A stretch of DNA of 64,000 nt. Source: Paracholeplasma brassicae. Lineage in GTDB: Bacteria; Bacillota_I; Bacilli_A; Acholeplasmatales; UBA5453. The DNA lies in NCBI RefSeq assembly GCF_000967915.1, contig NC_022549.1, positions 595,522-659,521 of the forward strand, written 5' to 3'. The first letter of the stretch is position 1. Every line of letters begins with the position of its first letter. Of the stretch, positions 35,611 through 44,668 are shown piece by piece. The notes under the pieces are model-generated. The model saw only the letters and a program-made list of their open reading frames with translations. It was not told the DNA's origin and made no database searches. The position numbers and the translations under genes were made by a program.

Positions 35611-37104
35611 TTGAAAGATGAAAGACAAAAGAAGACACCGTTTTTTACGAAATTAAAAGAATATGGGTTATCGGATATAACGCCATTTGATGTGCCTGGG
35701 CATAAGCTTGGAAGACTCTCAAATGACTTGCTTGATTTTATTGGGCTAAATACCTATTTACTGGATTCAAATGCACCAAGAGGTCTTGATACCTTAAGTA
35801 AACCAACCGGTGTAATTAAAGAAGCACAAGCGCTTGCTGCAGAAGCGTTTGGTGCGGACCATGCTTTTTTTCTGACCAATGGAACCACCGGCGGCATCAT
35901 CGCGATGATTATGGCGACTTGCCGTGCCAATGAAAAAATAATATTGCCAAGAAATGTTCATAAGAGTATTATCAACGCTTTGATTTTTAGTGGGGCTGTG
36001 CCAGTCTTTGTCAAACCGGATATTGATAATAACCTTGGGATTGCGAATGGCTTAACCTTTAAAAGTATGAAAAAGGCGATTGATGACAACCCAGATGCGG
36101 TTGCGATTTTGGTCATTAATCCAACGTATTTCGGATTGACCTCTGATCTGGTTCAAATAGTCGATTACGCCCATGAAAAAGACCTGTTGGTCTTAGCGGA
36201 TGAAGCACACGGGGCACAACTCTATTTTTCTGATTTGTTGCCGATGGGTGCGATCACAGCTGGTGCCGACATCGCTTCGACCTCAATGCATAAAACGGGT
36301 GTGTCTTTTACTCAAAGTAGTATTTTACTCACCAAAGGCGATCGCATCGATTTAAATAAAATTCAATCCACGCTAAACATGATCCATTCGACCTCACCGT
36401 CGGCACTTTTGATGGCTTCACTGGATGTGGCTAGGAAACAAATGTATTTTAGCGCAGAAGAAGAGATTAAACGTGTCTTAGAACTTAAAAAAGAGGCCGT
36501 TCCAAGATTAAATTCCATTAGAGGCGTTCAAGTGCTTGATGAATCTTACGCAAACGAACGTGGTTTCTTAGGGTTTGATCACACCAAACTAGTAATCAAG
36601 GTCTCTGAACTCGGGTTAAACGGGTTTGATGTTTACCGAGCACTCAAAGACCGGTTTAATATTCAGCTCGAACTCGCTGAAACGTATCTCGTCTTAGCTA
36701 TTTTAACGATGGCAACCATTAAAGAAGATTTAGATCGGCTTTATGTGGCATTAAAGACGTTATCAGATGAAGTTTATGATCACTACGACGAACTGAAAAA
36801 GATTAAATTTAACTACACGTTTCCAGAAACGTTTGTTAGACCGCGTGTGGCTTACCACGCCCCGCATAAAATCATTGAGTTAACAGACGCACTTGGGGAA
36901 GTCAGTGCCGAATCAATCATGATTTACCCACCAGGCATTCCCATGTTGATCCCTGGTGAAATCATTACCGAGCAGTTTTTAGAAGATTTAGCGTTTTATG
37001 AAGAAAATGGTTCTGTCATTTTTAGTGAGTTAAACAATGGAAAAATCAAAGTCATCGACAAAGATAATTGGGACAAATTGGAGGTATACATAGATGAGCT
37101 TTAA
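35611..37104 (+). CDS. speA: Arginine decarboxylase (Orn/Lys/Arg decarboxylase family, PLP)
   Basis: 497 residues with a TTG start and a weak ribosome site. Fold type I PLP enzyme: N-terminal TPFDVPGHKLGR, then FFLTNGTTGGIIA, LADEAHGAQL (PLP-ring Asp and His) and the Schiff-base lysine in TSMHKTGVSFTQSS (K228). The C-terminal Orn/Lys/Arg decarboxylase domain (IMIYPPGIPMLIPGE) is present. The size matches Bacillus-type SpeA/YaaO rather than the larger inducible decarboxylases. The adjoining agmatinase shows the substrate is most likely arginine: arginine to agmatine to putrescine plus urea. The two genes overlap by 11 bases. Confidence 0.9.
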   Translation: MKDERQKKTPFFTKLKEYGLSDITPFDVPGHKLGRLSNDLLDFIGLNTYLLDSNAPRGLDTLSKPTGVIKEAQALAAEAFGADHAFFLTNGTTGGIIAMIMATCRANEKIILPRNVHKSIINALIFSGAVPVFVKPDIDNNLGIANGLTFKSMKKAIDDNPDAVAILVINPTYFGLTSDLVQIVDYAHEKDLLVLADEAHGAQLYFSDLLPMGAITAGADIASTSMHKTGVSFTQSSILLTKGDRIDLNKIQSTLNMIHSTSPSALLMASLDVARKQMYFSAEEEIKRVLELKKEAVPRLNSIRGVQVLDESYANERGFLGFDHTKLVIKVSELGLNGFDVYRALKDRFNIQLELAETYLVLAILTMATIKEDLDRLYVALKTLSDEVYDHYDELKKIKFNYTFPETFVRPRVAYHAPHKIIELTDALGEVSAESIMIYPPGIPMLIPGEIITEQFLEDLAFYEENGSVIFSELNNGKIKVIDKDNWDKLEVYIDEL

Positions 37105-37954
37105 AAAAGTAGATTTATCGTTTCAAAGTTGTGGCAGTGAGTATCAAGAATCAGACGTGGTGATATATTCATGTCCAATGGATTCAACGACTTCATACCG
37201 CCCAGGCACAAGGTTTGCAGGTAACGCAATTCGTGTGGATTCGATTGGCATCGAATGGTACTCACCTTATCGCAACATGGATTTAAAAGATTATAAAACA
37301 TCCGACATTGGTGATCTTGATTTACCAATTGGTGACGTTGAGGCGGCACTTGATGTGATTTATCAAACCACGAAACAAATTTTAAATGACCATAAAAAAC
37401 CAATGATGGTTGGTGGGGAACACTTAGTGACTTACCCAGTCTTTAAAGCAGTTAGTGAAAAATACAGCGACGTGCACATGATACACATCGATGCGCACAC
37501 GGATTTAAGAGACGAGTTTTTTGGACGTAAGCTCTCACATGCTACCGTCATTAGACGTTGTTTTGATGAAGTTGGTCCAGGTCGTATTTTCCAATTTGGA
37601 ATTCGTAGTGGTGATAAACACGAATTTGAATGGGCAAAAGCTGGTAATACCCACCTAAGAAAGTTCGATTTAGTCGGGCTTGAAGAAGTGGTGGAGTCGT
37701 TAAAAGATAAACCCGTCTATATCACCATTGACTTAGACGTACTAGACCCAGGCGTCTTTCCTGGCACAGGAACACCTGAACCAGGTGGGCTGCAATACAA
37801 AGAACTGCTTGGGGCATTTGATTTATTCGAACGTTTAAACCACATCGTTGGTGCGGATTTCGTTGAGTTATCCCCATACTTAGACCCATCGGGTGCCTCA
37901 ACTGCCGTAGCAGTTAAGACACTAAGAGAAATGGTTTTATTACTACACAAATAA
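37094..37954 (+). CDS. speB: Agmatinase (ureohydrolase)
   Basis: 286 residues. ATG 37094 follows TTGGAGG inside the end of speA. All three manganese-site motifs of the arginase/agmatinase fold are present: GGEHLVTYP, IHIDAHTDLRD (HxDxHxD) and TIDLDVLDPGVFPGTGTPEPGG (DxDxxDP). It hydrolyses agmatine to putrescine and urea. Directly coupled to arginine decarboxylase, completing a two-step polyamine pathway. No urease genes are in the window. A clean hairpin terminator follows. Confidence 0.95.
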   Translation: MSFKKVDLSFQSCGSEYQESDVVIYSCPMDSTTSYRPGTRFAGNAIRVDSIGIEWYSPYRNMDLKDYKTSDIGDLDLPIGDVEAALDVIYQTTKQILNDHKKPMMVGGEHLVTYPVFKAVSEKYSDVHMIHIDAHTDLRDEFFGRKLSHATVIRRCFDEVGPGRIFQFGIRSGDKHEFEWAKAGNTHLRKFDLVGLEEVVESLKDKPVYITIDLDVLDPGVFPGTGTPEPGGLQYKELLGAFDLFERLNHIVGADFVELSPYLDPSGASTAVAVKTLREMVLLLHK

Positions 37955-37958
37955 ACTT

Positions 37959-37984
37959 AAAACCTCAATTTTGAGGTTTTATTT
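37959..37984 (+). terminator. Terminator after speB
   Basis: AAAACCTCAA (37959-37968), TT, TTGAGGTTTT (37971-37980), then ATTTA. Confidence 0.8.
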
Positions 37985-38028
37985 ACTTATGAAATCGCCC
38001 CCTTATGTTGGGGATTGAAAGGGGTATT

Positions 38029-39189
38029 ATGAAAAAAATATTCGTACTGATGAACCTAATGATTTTATCTTTATTAGTGAGTGCGTGTTTTAAAATTCCC
38101 AAGGTTCTAGAGGTCACCTTTATGGTTAATGGACAGACCTATGAAACCATTGAAGTACTTGAGGGAACGACGCTTGTTTTGCCAGAAGATCCGGCAATCG
38201 ATAAATACGTATTTGAAGGCTGGTATTACGACGCCTTATTTACGGATCCATTTGATAAAGATACCGATTATGAAGTGACTTACACGTTTACGCTAATTGC
38301 GAAAATGACATTAATTGAGGAAGAAGACCCGGTGATTTTGCCGCCAATTGGTGACTACACAGGCGAAAGACAGTCCTCAAATGGCTATTATTACGTTTCA
38401 CCGATTACACCGGATTCTTATTATAAGGATGCGATTGATTTGGTTGGGGAAGCACTAAAGTTAAGTTTGAGAACCAGACTTAATACGGGTGTTAGCTTAC
38501 AACGCTACAGTGACGCAAAACAAATACTTGCGATTTCAGACCGTGTGACTGTCGAGGATAAAGACTATTCTTATGCCATCTATAACGGTGCACTGGTTAA
38601 CAACATATGGGATTCAAAAAGTTGGCATAGAGAACACGTATGGCCAAACTCACGTTTAGGTATGGCACGTGTGGGTGAATCTAATCGAAACCAAGCCTCA
38701 GACCTGCACAACCTAAGAGCAATTGTACCATCCATTAATAGCAGCCGTAGTAATCGCTATTTTGATTACAAAGAAAATGGGTTTGGAACTGTCGGCAGTG
38801 ATGCTTACTACCCAGGTGATGATCATCGCGGGGATGTGGCAAGAATCTTATTCTACATGGTCGTGATGTATGACTTCTTAAGTCTTGAAAACGAGAATAT
38901 CCCAGATATTCCTTATGAGATGGCAGGTGCGGTCATGGGAAAACTCGATTTACTTTTGGAGTGGCACAGACTTGATCCTGTCGATGAATTTGAAGAAAAC
39001 AGGAACGAAGTCATTTATCAATACCAAAAGAACCGAAACCCATTTATTGATTATCCTGAGTTTGTTCACTTGATATTTGAAGGTTTTACAATTGAACATT
39101 TAACGGCTCCAGGCATTGACACGAGTCTTTCTTTGGACGATCAAATGCGTTTTACAAATAGACAACTTAATTCATGGAATCTCGCTTAA
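38029..39189 (+). CDS. Secreted lipoprotein endonuclease (EndA/NucM family) with InlB-type repeat
   Basis: 386 residues from ATG 38029 (after GAAAGGGG); an upstream start at 38005 would spoil the signal peptide. The N-terminus is a lipoprotein signal with lipobox LVSAC (Cys about residue 20). Next is one InlB B/Flg_new-type repeat (VNGQTYETIEVLEGTTL ... VFEGWYYDALFTDPFD), a surface-protein module. The rest is an endonuclease I domain: SWHREHVWPNSRLG (catalytic His and metal Asn region), ASDLHNLRAIVPSINSSRSN and GDVARILFYMVVMY. It probably degrades extracellular DNA and supplies nucleotides, a useful trait for an organism with reduced biosynthesis. Terminated by a hairpin overlapping its stop codon. 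Confidence 0.9.
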   Translation: MKKIFVLMNLMILSLLVSACFKIPKVLEVTFMVNGQTYETIEVLEGTTLVLPEDPAIDKYVFEGWYYDALFTDPFDKDTDYEVTYTFTLIAKMTLIEEEDPVILPPIGDYTGERQSSNGYYYVSPITPDSYYKDAIDLVGEALKLSLRTRLNTGVSLQRYSDAKQILAISDRVTVEDKDYSYAIYNGALVNNIWDSKSWHREHVWPNSRLGMARVGESNRNQASDLHNLRAIVPSINSSRSNRYFDYKENGFGTVGSDAYYPGDDHRGDVARILFYMVVMYDFLSLENENIPDIPYEMAGAVMGKLDLLLEWHRLDPVDEFEENRNEVIYQYQKNRNPFIDYPEFVHLIFEGFTIEHLTAPGIDTSLSLDDQMRFTNRQLNSWNLA

Positions 39190-39208
39190 ATGCGAGATTC
39201 TTTTTTTT
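39177..39208 (+). terminator. Terminator overlapping the endonuclease stop codon
   Basis: GAATCTCGC (39177-39185), loop TTAAAT, GCGAGATTC (39192-39200), run of eight T. Confidence 0.85.
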
Positions 39209-39252
39209 AAAATAAAAAAACACTCAGACAAGAGTGTTTGTGTTATTCTAAC

Positions 39253-39326
39253 TGGTGCCCTCGGCGAGAATCGAACTCGCATCTCAGCATTACCATTGCT
39301 GTGTCATACCATTGAACTACGAGGGC
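39253..39326 (-). tRNA. tRNA-Thr (GGT)
   Basis: 74 nt with encoded CCA. Acceptor GCCCTCG/CGAGGGC. Anticodon stem CAGCA/TGCTG with loop ATGGTAA gives GGT. T-arm GCGAGTTCGATTCTCGC. It is isolated from the other tRNA cluster and is read opposite to its neighbours. Confidence 0.93.
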
Positions 39327-39402
39327 AACAAACTTATTATATACAATTTGAAATCAAAATTCAACCAAAATATGATATTATATTTTGAGGGGGTAGAAAC
39401 AG

Positions 39403-41130
39403 ATGAATATGATTTTAAGATTAGTTAGACCCCATTGGAAAAAGTTAACACTTTCGTTATCATTTAAAACCATTGGGTCACTTGCCGACTTAATGTTACC
39501 TTTCTTAATATCGGTTATGATCGATGACGTCATACCAAATAGTGAAGAAGGCGACATTGAGTTAATTGTCTATTTAGGCATTTTAATGTTACTGATTGCA
39601 GTTATCGGTCTTTATTTGAATATCGTTGCCAATCGTTCAGCTGAACTCGTGGCGGCGTTATCGGTTCAAGGCTTAAGACATGACTTGTTTGAGAAAATTG
39701 AATCGCTATCGGCCAATCAAGTCGATGATTTAACCAGACCTAGTTTGATTTCAAGAATGACCACAGACACCTATAATTTATATAACGCAACCGCCGGTCT
39801 ACAACGCCTAGGTGTCAGAGCACCGGTCTTATTGATTGGTGGCATTGTGATGGCACTATTCCTTGATCCAGTCTTAACGCTTGTGATGATTGCGTTATTA
39901 CCACTGATTGGGCTATTGGTTTATTTTACATCGTCCAAAGGGATTCCACTATATAAAAGAATTCAAAGTTTACTCGATAAATTAACCAGAACACTAAGAG
40001 AAAACATCACGGGTATTCGTGTGGTTAAAGCTTTGTCAATGACCGAGCATGAAGAAGAACGATTCGATAAAAATAACCAAGAAACCGTCAATGCCGAATT
40101 AAAAGCGCATTATACCATGGCTGTGATTAACCCAACCATGCACGCGATTATGAACGTCGGATTGGTGGTTGTTTTAGTGATTGGTGCTTTTCGTATCGAT
40201 TCAGAATTAACGAAAAAAGGGGAAATTATCGCCTTTATTACGTATTTCACGATTATTCTTAACGCCATGATGAGTATCACGCGTGTCTTTATCATGATTT
40301 CAAGAGCGTCTGCCTCAGGTAGCCGCATCGATGAAGTATTACACTTACCAAAAGACATGAAAGACGGGTTTGATGAGGTTGTGTTAGATGAGGCGTATCC
40401 GCACGTGGAATTTAGAAACGTCAGTTTTTCATACAACAAACAAAAAGCAAACCTTGAGAACATTAATTTCAAGTTAGAGCGCGGACAAACCCTCGGGATC
40501 ATTGGTTCAACAGGTAGTGGGAAAACCACACTAGTTAACCTCTTGATGCGTTTTTACGACCCAGATGAGGGGACAATTTACCTTCATGGAAAAGACATTA
40601 AAACCTTAAAACAAAAAGAACTTAGAAAACGCATCGGTTTGGTCCTACAAAACGACTTAATCTTTGCCGATTCGATTTATGGGAATATTCAGTTTAACCG
40701 TAATCAAATTAATGATGAGGACGTTAGGGTTGCTACCAAAGTTGCTCAAGCCGAATTCATTAAAGAAAAAGAAGATGAACTAAACTACCGGTTGTCTCAA
40801 CGAGGTTCGAATTTGTCTGGTGGACAAAAACAACGCCTCTTAATTGCTAGAGCCGTCGCAGGCAAACCAGACATCTTAATCTTAGATGATGCCTCAAGTG
40901 CACTTGATTACCAAACCGACATGAAAATGAGAAATTCACTTAAAGAAGAATTAAGTGACACGACCATGATCATCATTGCACAGCGAATCAGTTCATTAAA
41001 AGATTCTAACTTGATTTTATTGATTGATGATGGAAAAATCATCGATATGGGGACACACGAATCCTTAATGAAGACCTCAAAGATTTATCAAGAACTCGCT
41101 TTCTATCAATTAGGGGGTGAAGACAAATGA
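39403..41130 (+). CDS. ABC exporter half-transporter with degenerate nucleotide site (LmrC/TM287-like)
   Basis: 575 residues: six-helix exporter membrane domain (about 15-310), then a nucleotide-binding domain with Walker A GSTGSGKTT, signature LSGGQKQR, Walker B LILDDASSALD and Q in IAQRIS. The residue after Walker B is Asp instead of the catalytic Glu, and the H-loop His is replaced by Gln. Its own signature is normal. These are the hallmarks of the subunit that supplies the non-catalytic site in heterodimeric exporters. It overlaps the partner gene by 4 bases. Likely substrates are drugs or lipids (inference). Confidence 0.92.
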   Translation: MNMILRLVRPHWKKLTLSLSFKTIGSLADLMLPFLISVMIDDVIPNSEEGDIELIVYLGILMLLIAVIGLYLNIVANRSAELVAALSVQGLRHDLFEKIESLSANQVDDLTRPSLISRMTTDTYNLYNATAGLQRLGVRAPVLLIGGIVMALFLDPVLTLVMIALLPLIGLLVYFTSSKGIPLYKRIQSLLDKLTRTLRENITGIRVVKALSMTEHEEERFDKNNQETVNAELKAHYTMAVINPTMHAIMNVGLVVVLVIGAFRIDSELTKKGEIIAFITYFTIILNAMMSITRVFIMISRASASGSRIDEVLHLPKDMKDGFDEVVLDEAYPHVEFRNVSFSYNKQKANLENINFKLERGQTLGIIGSTGSGKTTLVNLLMRFYDPDEGTIYLHGKDIKTLKQKELRKRIGLVLQNDLIFADSIYGNIQFNRNQINDEDVRVATKVAQAEFIKEKEDELNYRLSQRGSNLSGGQKQRLLIARAVAGKPDILILDDASSALDYQTDMKMRNSLKEELSDTTMIIIAQRISSLKDSNLILLIDDGKIIDMGTHESLMKTSKIYQELAFYQLGGEDK

Positions 41131-42908
41131 TGTACGCAGGTAAACAAGGCAGAGGCAGAAATGATGGTTCTCAAAAAGCGAGAAACACTAAGAAAACCTT
41201 AAAAAAACTATGGAGTTATTTGTACTTCTATAAGATTAAACTTCTGATTGCCTTAATTTTCACCATTGTATCTAATTTACTTTCACTTGTCGGGCCTTAC
41301 TTGAGTGGACGAATCATTCAAGCCATGACCGATGGGGTTGATTTTGAGAAAGTCTTTCGTTTTGCGATATTAATGATTGGGTTCTATTTATCCTCAGCCA
41401 TCATGACTTACGTGTTATCCATTTCAATGGTTCGCATCAGTCAAAGCGTTGTCTATAAAATGCGTAAGGACGTGTTTGCGAAGCTTGCACGTGTCCCAGT
41501 TGGGTATTATGATACAAACCAAACGGGTGACATCATCTCAAAAATGACCTATGACATTGACACCATCAATACGTCACTGGCCACCGATGTGATGAGTATA
41601 TTCACCTCAATCATCACGGTAGTGATTTCATTTGTGATGATGGTAATCATGTCACCAATTCTAGTCTTAGTGTTTTTAGTAACGATTCCGTTATCGGTGA
41701 TTGTGACTCGTGTGTTATCACGTATTGTTAAAAAGAAATACCGCATTAGAAACATGAAACTTGGGGAACTCAACGGGTTTGTTGAAGAAATGATCACTGG
41801 CCAACGAACCATTCAATCCTATGTTCAAGAAGATTCGGTCTTAGAGAAATTTGATTTGATTAACGACGAAGCAACCAAAGCATCTTATGAAGCGGGCTAT
41901 TACTCGACAACCGTTGGACCAACGGTAAACTTCATTTCAAACTTATCTGTGACACTCGTTGGTGTTTTTGGTGGTATCCTCTATTTATACAAACAAATTG
42001 ATCTGGGGAACTTTACCTCATTTAGTCTTTATTCAAGACGTTTTTCAGGGCCAATTAATCAAATGAGTAACATTTTAGCAGAAATCCAAAGCGCACTTGC
42101 TGCCGCAGAGCGTGTCTTTGATTTACTCGAAGAACATAACGAAGTTGAAGACATTGAAGGCGCCATTGATTACGAAGATGTCAAAGGACACATTGAATTT
42201 AAGAACGTCGATTTCTCTTATGTAGCAAATACACCCGTCATTAGAAATCTAAGTTTCGAGGCACCGCCTGGTAAAGTGGTTGCGATTGTAGGACCAACCG
42301 GCGCAGGTAAAACGACCTTGATTAATTTATTGATGCGTTTTTACGACGTCGATCAAGGTGAGATTTTAGCCGATGGCAAAAACATCAAAGAACTCACAAG
42401 AAGATCACTTAGAAAAGCATTTTCGATGGTCTTACAAGACACGTGGTTGTTTCATGGCAGTATTCACGATAACATCAGTTACGGGAATGGTGAAGTCTCA
42501 CGCTTAGAAGTAGAAGAAGCGGCTAAAAAAGCAAGAATTCATTCATTTATATTAGCACTACCTAAGGGCTATGACACGATTTTATCGGATGAAGGCTTAA
42601 ATATTTCTAAGGGTCAAAAACAATTATTAGTCATTGCACGTGCGATGCTCTCTAAAACCAAAATGTTGATTTTAGATGAGGCAACCTCGAACGTTGACAC
42701 ACATACCGAAATTTTAATTCAAAAGGCCATGCTAGCATTAATGGAGAATAAAACGACCTTTGTGATTGCCCACCGCCTATCAACCATTCAAAACGCCGAT
42801 TTGATCCTTGTGGTTAAAGACGGTAACATCGTTGAAAAAGGAAATCACACAGAATTATTAAATCAAAATGGTTTTTATAAAGCCTTGTATCAAGCACAAT
42901 TTGAATAA
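41127..42908 (+). CDS. ABC exporter half-transporter, catalytic partner (LmrD/TM288-like)
   Basis: 593 residues, starting in a 4-base overlap. N-terminal basic cytoplasmic stretch, six membrane helices (about 38-330), then the nucleotide-binding domain with Walker A GPTGAGKTT, canonical Walker B LILDEATSNVD with the catalytic Glu, and H-loop IAHRLS. Its signature is ISKGQ instead of LSGGQ. Combined with the Asp-for-Glu change in the partner, this gives one complete and one degenerate ATP site, as in LmrCD, BmrCD and TM287/288. A terminator follows at about 42913-42951. Confidence 0.93.
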   Translation: MMYAGKQGRGRNDGSQKARNTKKTLKKLWSYLYFYKIKLLIALIFTIVSNLLSLVGPYLSGRIIQAMTDGVDFEKVFRFAILMIGFYLSSAIMTYVLSISMVRISQSVVYKMRKDVFAKLARVPVGYYDTNQTGDIISKMTYDIDTINTSLATDVMSIFTSIITVVISFVMMVIMSPILVLVFLVTIPLSVIVTRVLSRIVKKKYRIRNMKLGELNGFVEEMITGQRTIQSYVQEDSVLEKFDLINDEATKASYEAGYYSTTVGPTVNFISNLSVTLVGVFGGILYLYKQIDLGNFTSFSLYSRRFSGPINQMSNILAEIQSALAAAERVFDLLEEHNEVEDIEGAIDYEDVKGHIEFKNVDFSYVANTPVIRNLSFEAPPGKVVAIVGPTGAGKTTLINLLMRFYDVDQGEILADGKNIKELTRRSLRKAFSMVLQDTWLFHGSIHDNISYGNGEVSRLEVEEAAKKARIHSFILALPKGYDTILSDEGLNISKGQKQLLVIARAMLSKTKMLILDEATSNVDTHTEILIQKAMLALMENKTTFVIAHRLSTIQNADLILVVKDGNIVEKGNHTELLNQNGFYKALYQAQFE

Positions 42909-42912
42909 ACGT

Positions 42913-42952
42913 TAAGCAGTTCACTTTTAAATGAGTGACTGCTTTTTTTCTT
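42913..42952 (+). terminator. Terminator after the ABC exporter operon
   Basis: AAGCAGT-t-CAC pairs with GTG-ACTGCTT around 42916-42944 and is followed by seven T. Confidence 0.7.
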
Positions 42953-43063
42953 ATATGCACCAGCGTTATTTAAAAAGATAATTGAGTGAGATAGAACAAA
43001 TTATATTTGATTTATTCCCTTAAATGTTGATTATTTAGTATAATGAACGTAGAAGGTGATGAC

Positions 43064-44668
43064 ATGAATTTAACGTGGTGGCAACAAATGGTCTGTTATC
43101 AAGTATACCCAAGAAGTTTTAAGGACACAAACAATGACGGGATTGGCGACATAAACGGCATTATTGAAAAACTGGATTATTTATCATGGTTGGGCGTAAA
43201 TGCGATTTGGCTTAGCCCTGTTTATGTCTCTGCAAACGATGATTTTGGCTATGACATCATCGATTACTACGACATCAATCAAGAATATGGGACGCTTGAT
43301 GACATGAAACGTTTAATCGAAAAAGCAACAGAAAAAAACATCAAGATCATCATGGATCTTGTGATGAATCATACGTCTGATGAACATCCATGGTTTATCG
43401 AATCAAAAGACCCAAACTCAGCATATCGTGATTACTATATCTATAAAGAAGGTAAAAACGGAAAAGTTCCAAATAACTGGACTGGTTTTTTTGGTGGTAG
43501 CGTTTGGCAAAAAACAGAACGAGGGGATTTCTACCTTCATTTGTTTTCACATAAACAACCTGATTTGAATTTTAAAAATCCAAAGGTAAAAGAAGAGTTT
43601 AAGAAAATCATGGCGTTTTGGCTAGATCTCGGTATTGCTGGGTTTCGTTGTGATGTCTGTAACGTTTTTTATAAAGAAAGCCTTGAAAATGGCAAGTTTC
43701 GATTGGTGTTAAAAGGCTTAGAACACTACCATCAAACCAAACGAAATCATGAAATACTTCAAGAGCTTAAACAAGCCTTCAATAAAGACTATGATTTCAT
43801 GATGGTTGGTGAGACCGTGATGATTAATCCTAAAATGGCCAACGATTTATTAAGTACAGAAAAAGAACTCGATTTGGTTTTTTCATTTGAACATATGGAA
43901 ACCGATCAAATCAACAATAAGTGGTTTAAGCGCAAGCATAGACCCGAACGATTAATAAAAGCACTCATGAAATGGCAAACACAAGTTGATTGGAACGCAA
44001 ATTATTTTGAGAACCACGATCAACCAAGAAGTGTCTACCGGTTCGGTGATAAACGGTATCACTATTATAGTGCAACCATGTTATCAACACTCCTACTTTC
44101 TTTAAGAGGGACCCCATTCATTTATCAAGGTCAAGAAATCGGGATGACCAACTTCGATTTTACTCAAATGGATCAGTTCAAAGATACCGAATCCAAACGG
44201 ATTTATGAAATTGGTCGAAAACTAAGAATTCCTAAGAAATACCTATTCAAGATGATAAAAACCAGCTCAAGAGATAACGCAAGAACACCCATGCAGTGGG
44301 ACACCTCGGAAGGCTTTAGTCAAGCAGTCCCTTGGTTAGCAATCAACCCAAACCAAAAAGACATTAACGTTAAAAGCCAAATGATACAAGAAAAATCCGT
44401 CTTGAAATATTATAAAAAGATGATCAACGTTAGAAAAGAGAATAAACCATTGGTTGAAGGGACGATTTCGTTTATCAAAACACCCAAAGGCGTCCTTGGG
44501 TTTGAACGAACTTACCAAGACAAAAAACTACTTGTTGTCATAAACCTAACCAATAAGGTCAAAAAAATGGCGCTACACCGTAGTCAAATTTTGATTAATA
44601 ATTACGAGACGGTTTTAAAACACAAACTGATGCCTTATCAAGCCTTAATCATTGGTGGTGGGCTATGA
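43064..44668 (+). CDS. GH13 alpha-glucosidase (oligo-1,6-glucosidase / MalL-like)
   Basis: 534 residues from ATG 43064, chosen because GAAGGTGATGAC precedes it; the upstream ATG at 43043 overlaps a TATAAT box (43039-43044). It starts WWQQMVCYQVYPRSFKDTN, the GH13_31/oligo-1,6-glucosidase opening. Conserved GH13 regions: MDLVMNHTSDEHPWF, FRCDVCNV (nucleophile D197), MMVGETVM (acid/base E250) and FENHDQPR (D319). The VGET context with Val fits alpha-1,4/1,6-glucosidases. It is cytoplasmic, hydrolysing short imported oligosaccharides. It overlaps the sugar symporter gene by 4 bases (ATGA), pointing to an uptake-and-hydrolysis pair. Confidence 0.92.
   Translation: MNLTWWQQMVCYQVYPRSFKDTNNDGIGDINGIIEKLDYLSWLGVNAIWLSPVYVSANDDFGYDIIDYYDINQEYGTLDDMKRLIEKATEKNIKIIMDLVMNHTSDEHPWFIESKDPNSAYRDYYIYKEGKNGKVPNNWTGFFGGSVWQKTERGDFYLHLFSHKQPDLNFKNPKVKEEFKKIMAFWLDLGIAGFRCDVCNVFYKESLENGKFRLVLKGLEHYHQTKRNHEILQELKQAFNKDYDFMMVGETVMINPKMANDLLSTEKELDLVFSFEHMETDQINNKWFKRKHRPERLIKALMKWQTQVDWNANYFENHDQPRSVYRFGDKRYHYYSATMLSTLLLSLRGTPFIYQGQEIGMTNFDFTQMDQFKDTESKRIYEIGRKLRIPKKYLFKMIKTSSRDNARTPMQWDTSEGFSQAVPWLAINPNQKDINVKSQMIQEKSVLKYYKKMINVRKENKPLVEGTISFIKTPKGVLGFERTYQDKKLLVVINLTNKVKKMALHRSQILINNYETVLKHKLMPYQALIIGGGL

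Noticed and set aside
43043-43063. ATG 43043 as start of the alpha-glucosidase
   Set aside because: It overlaps a TATAAT box and lacks a ribosome site, whereas ATG 43064 follows GAAGGTGAT and begins at the family's conserved N-terminus.
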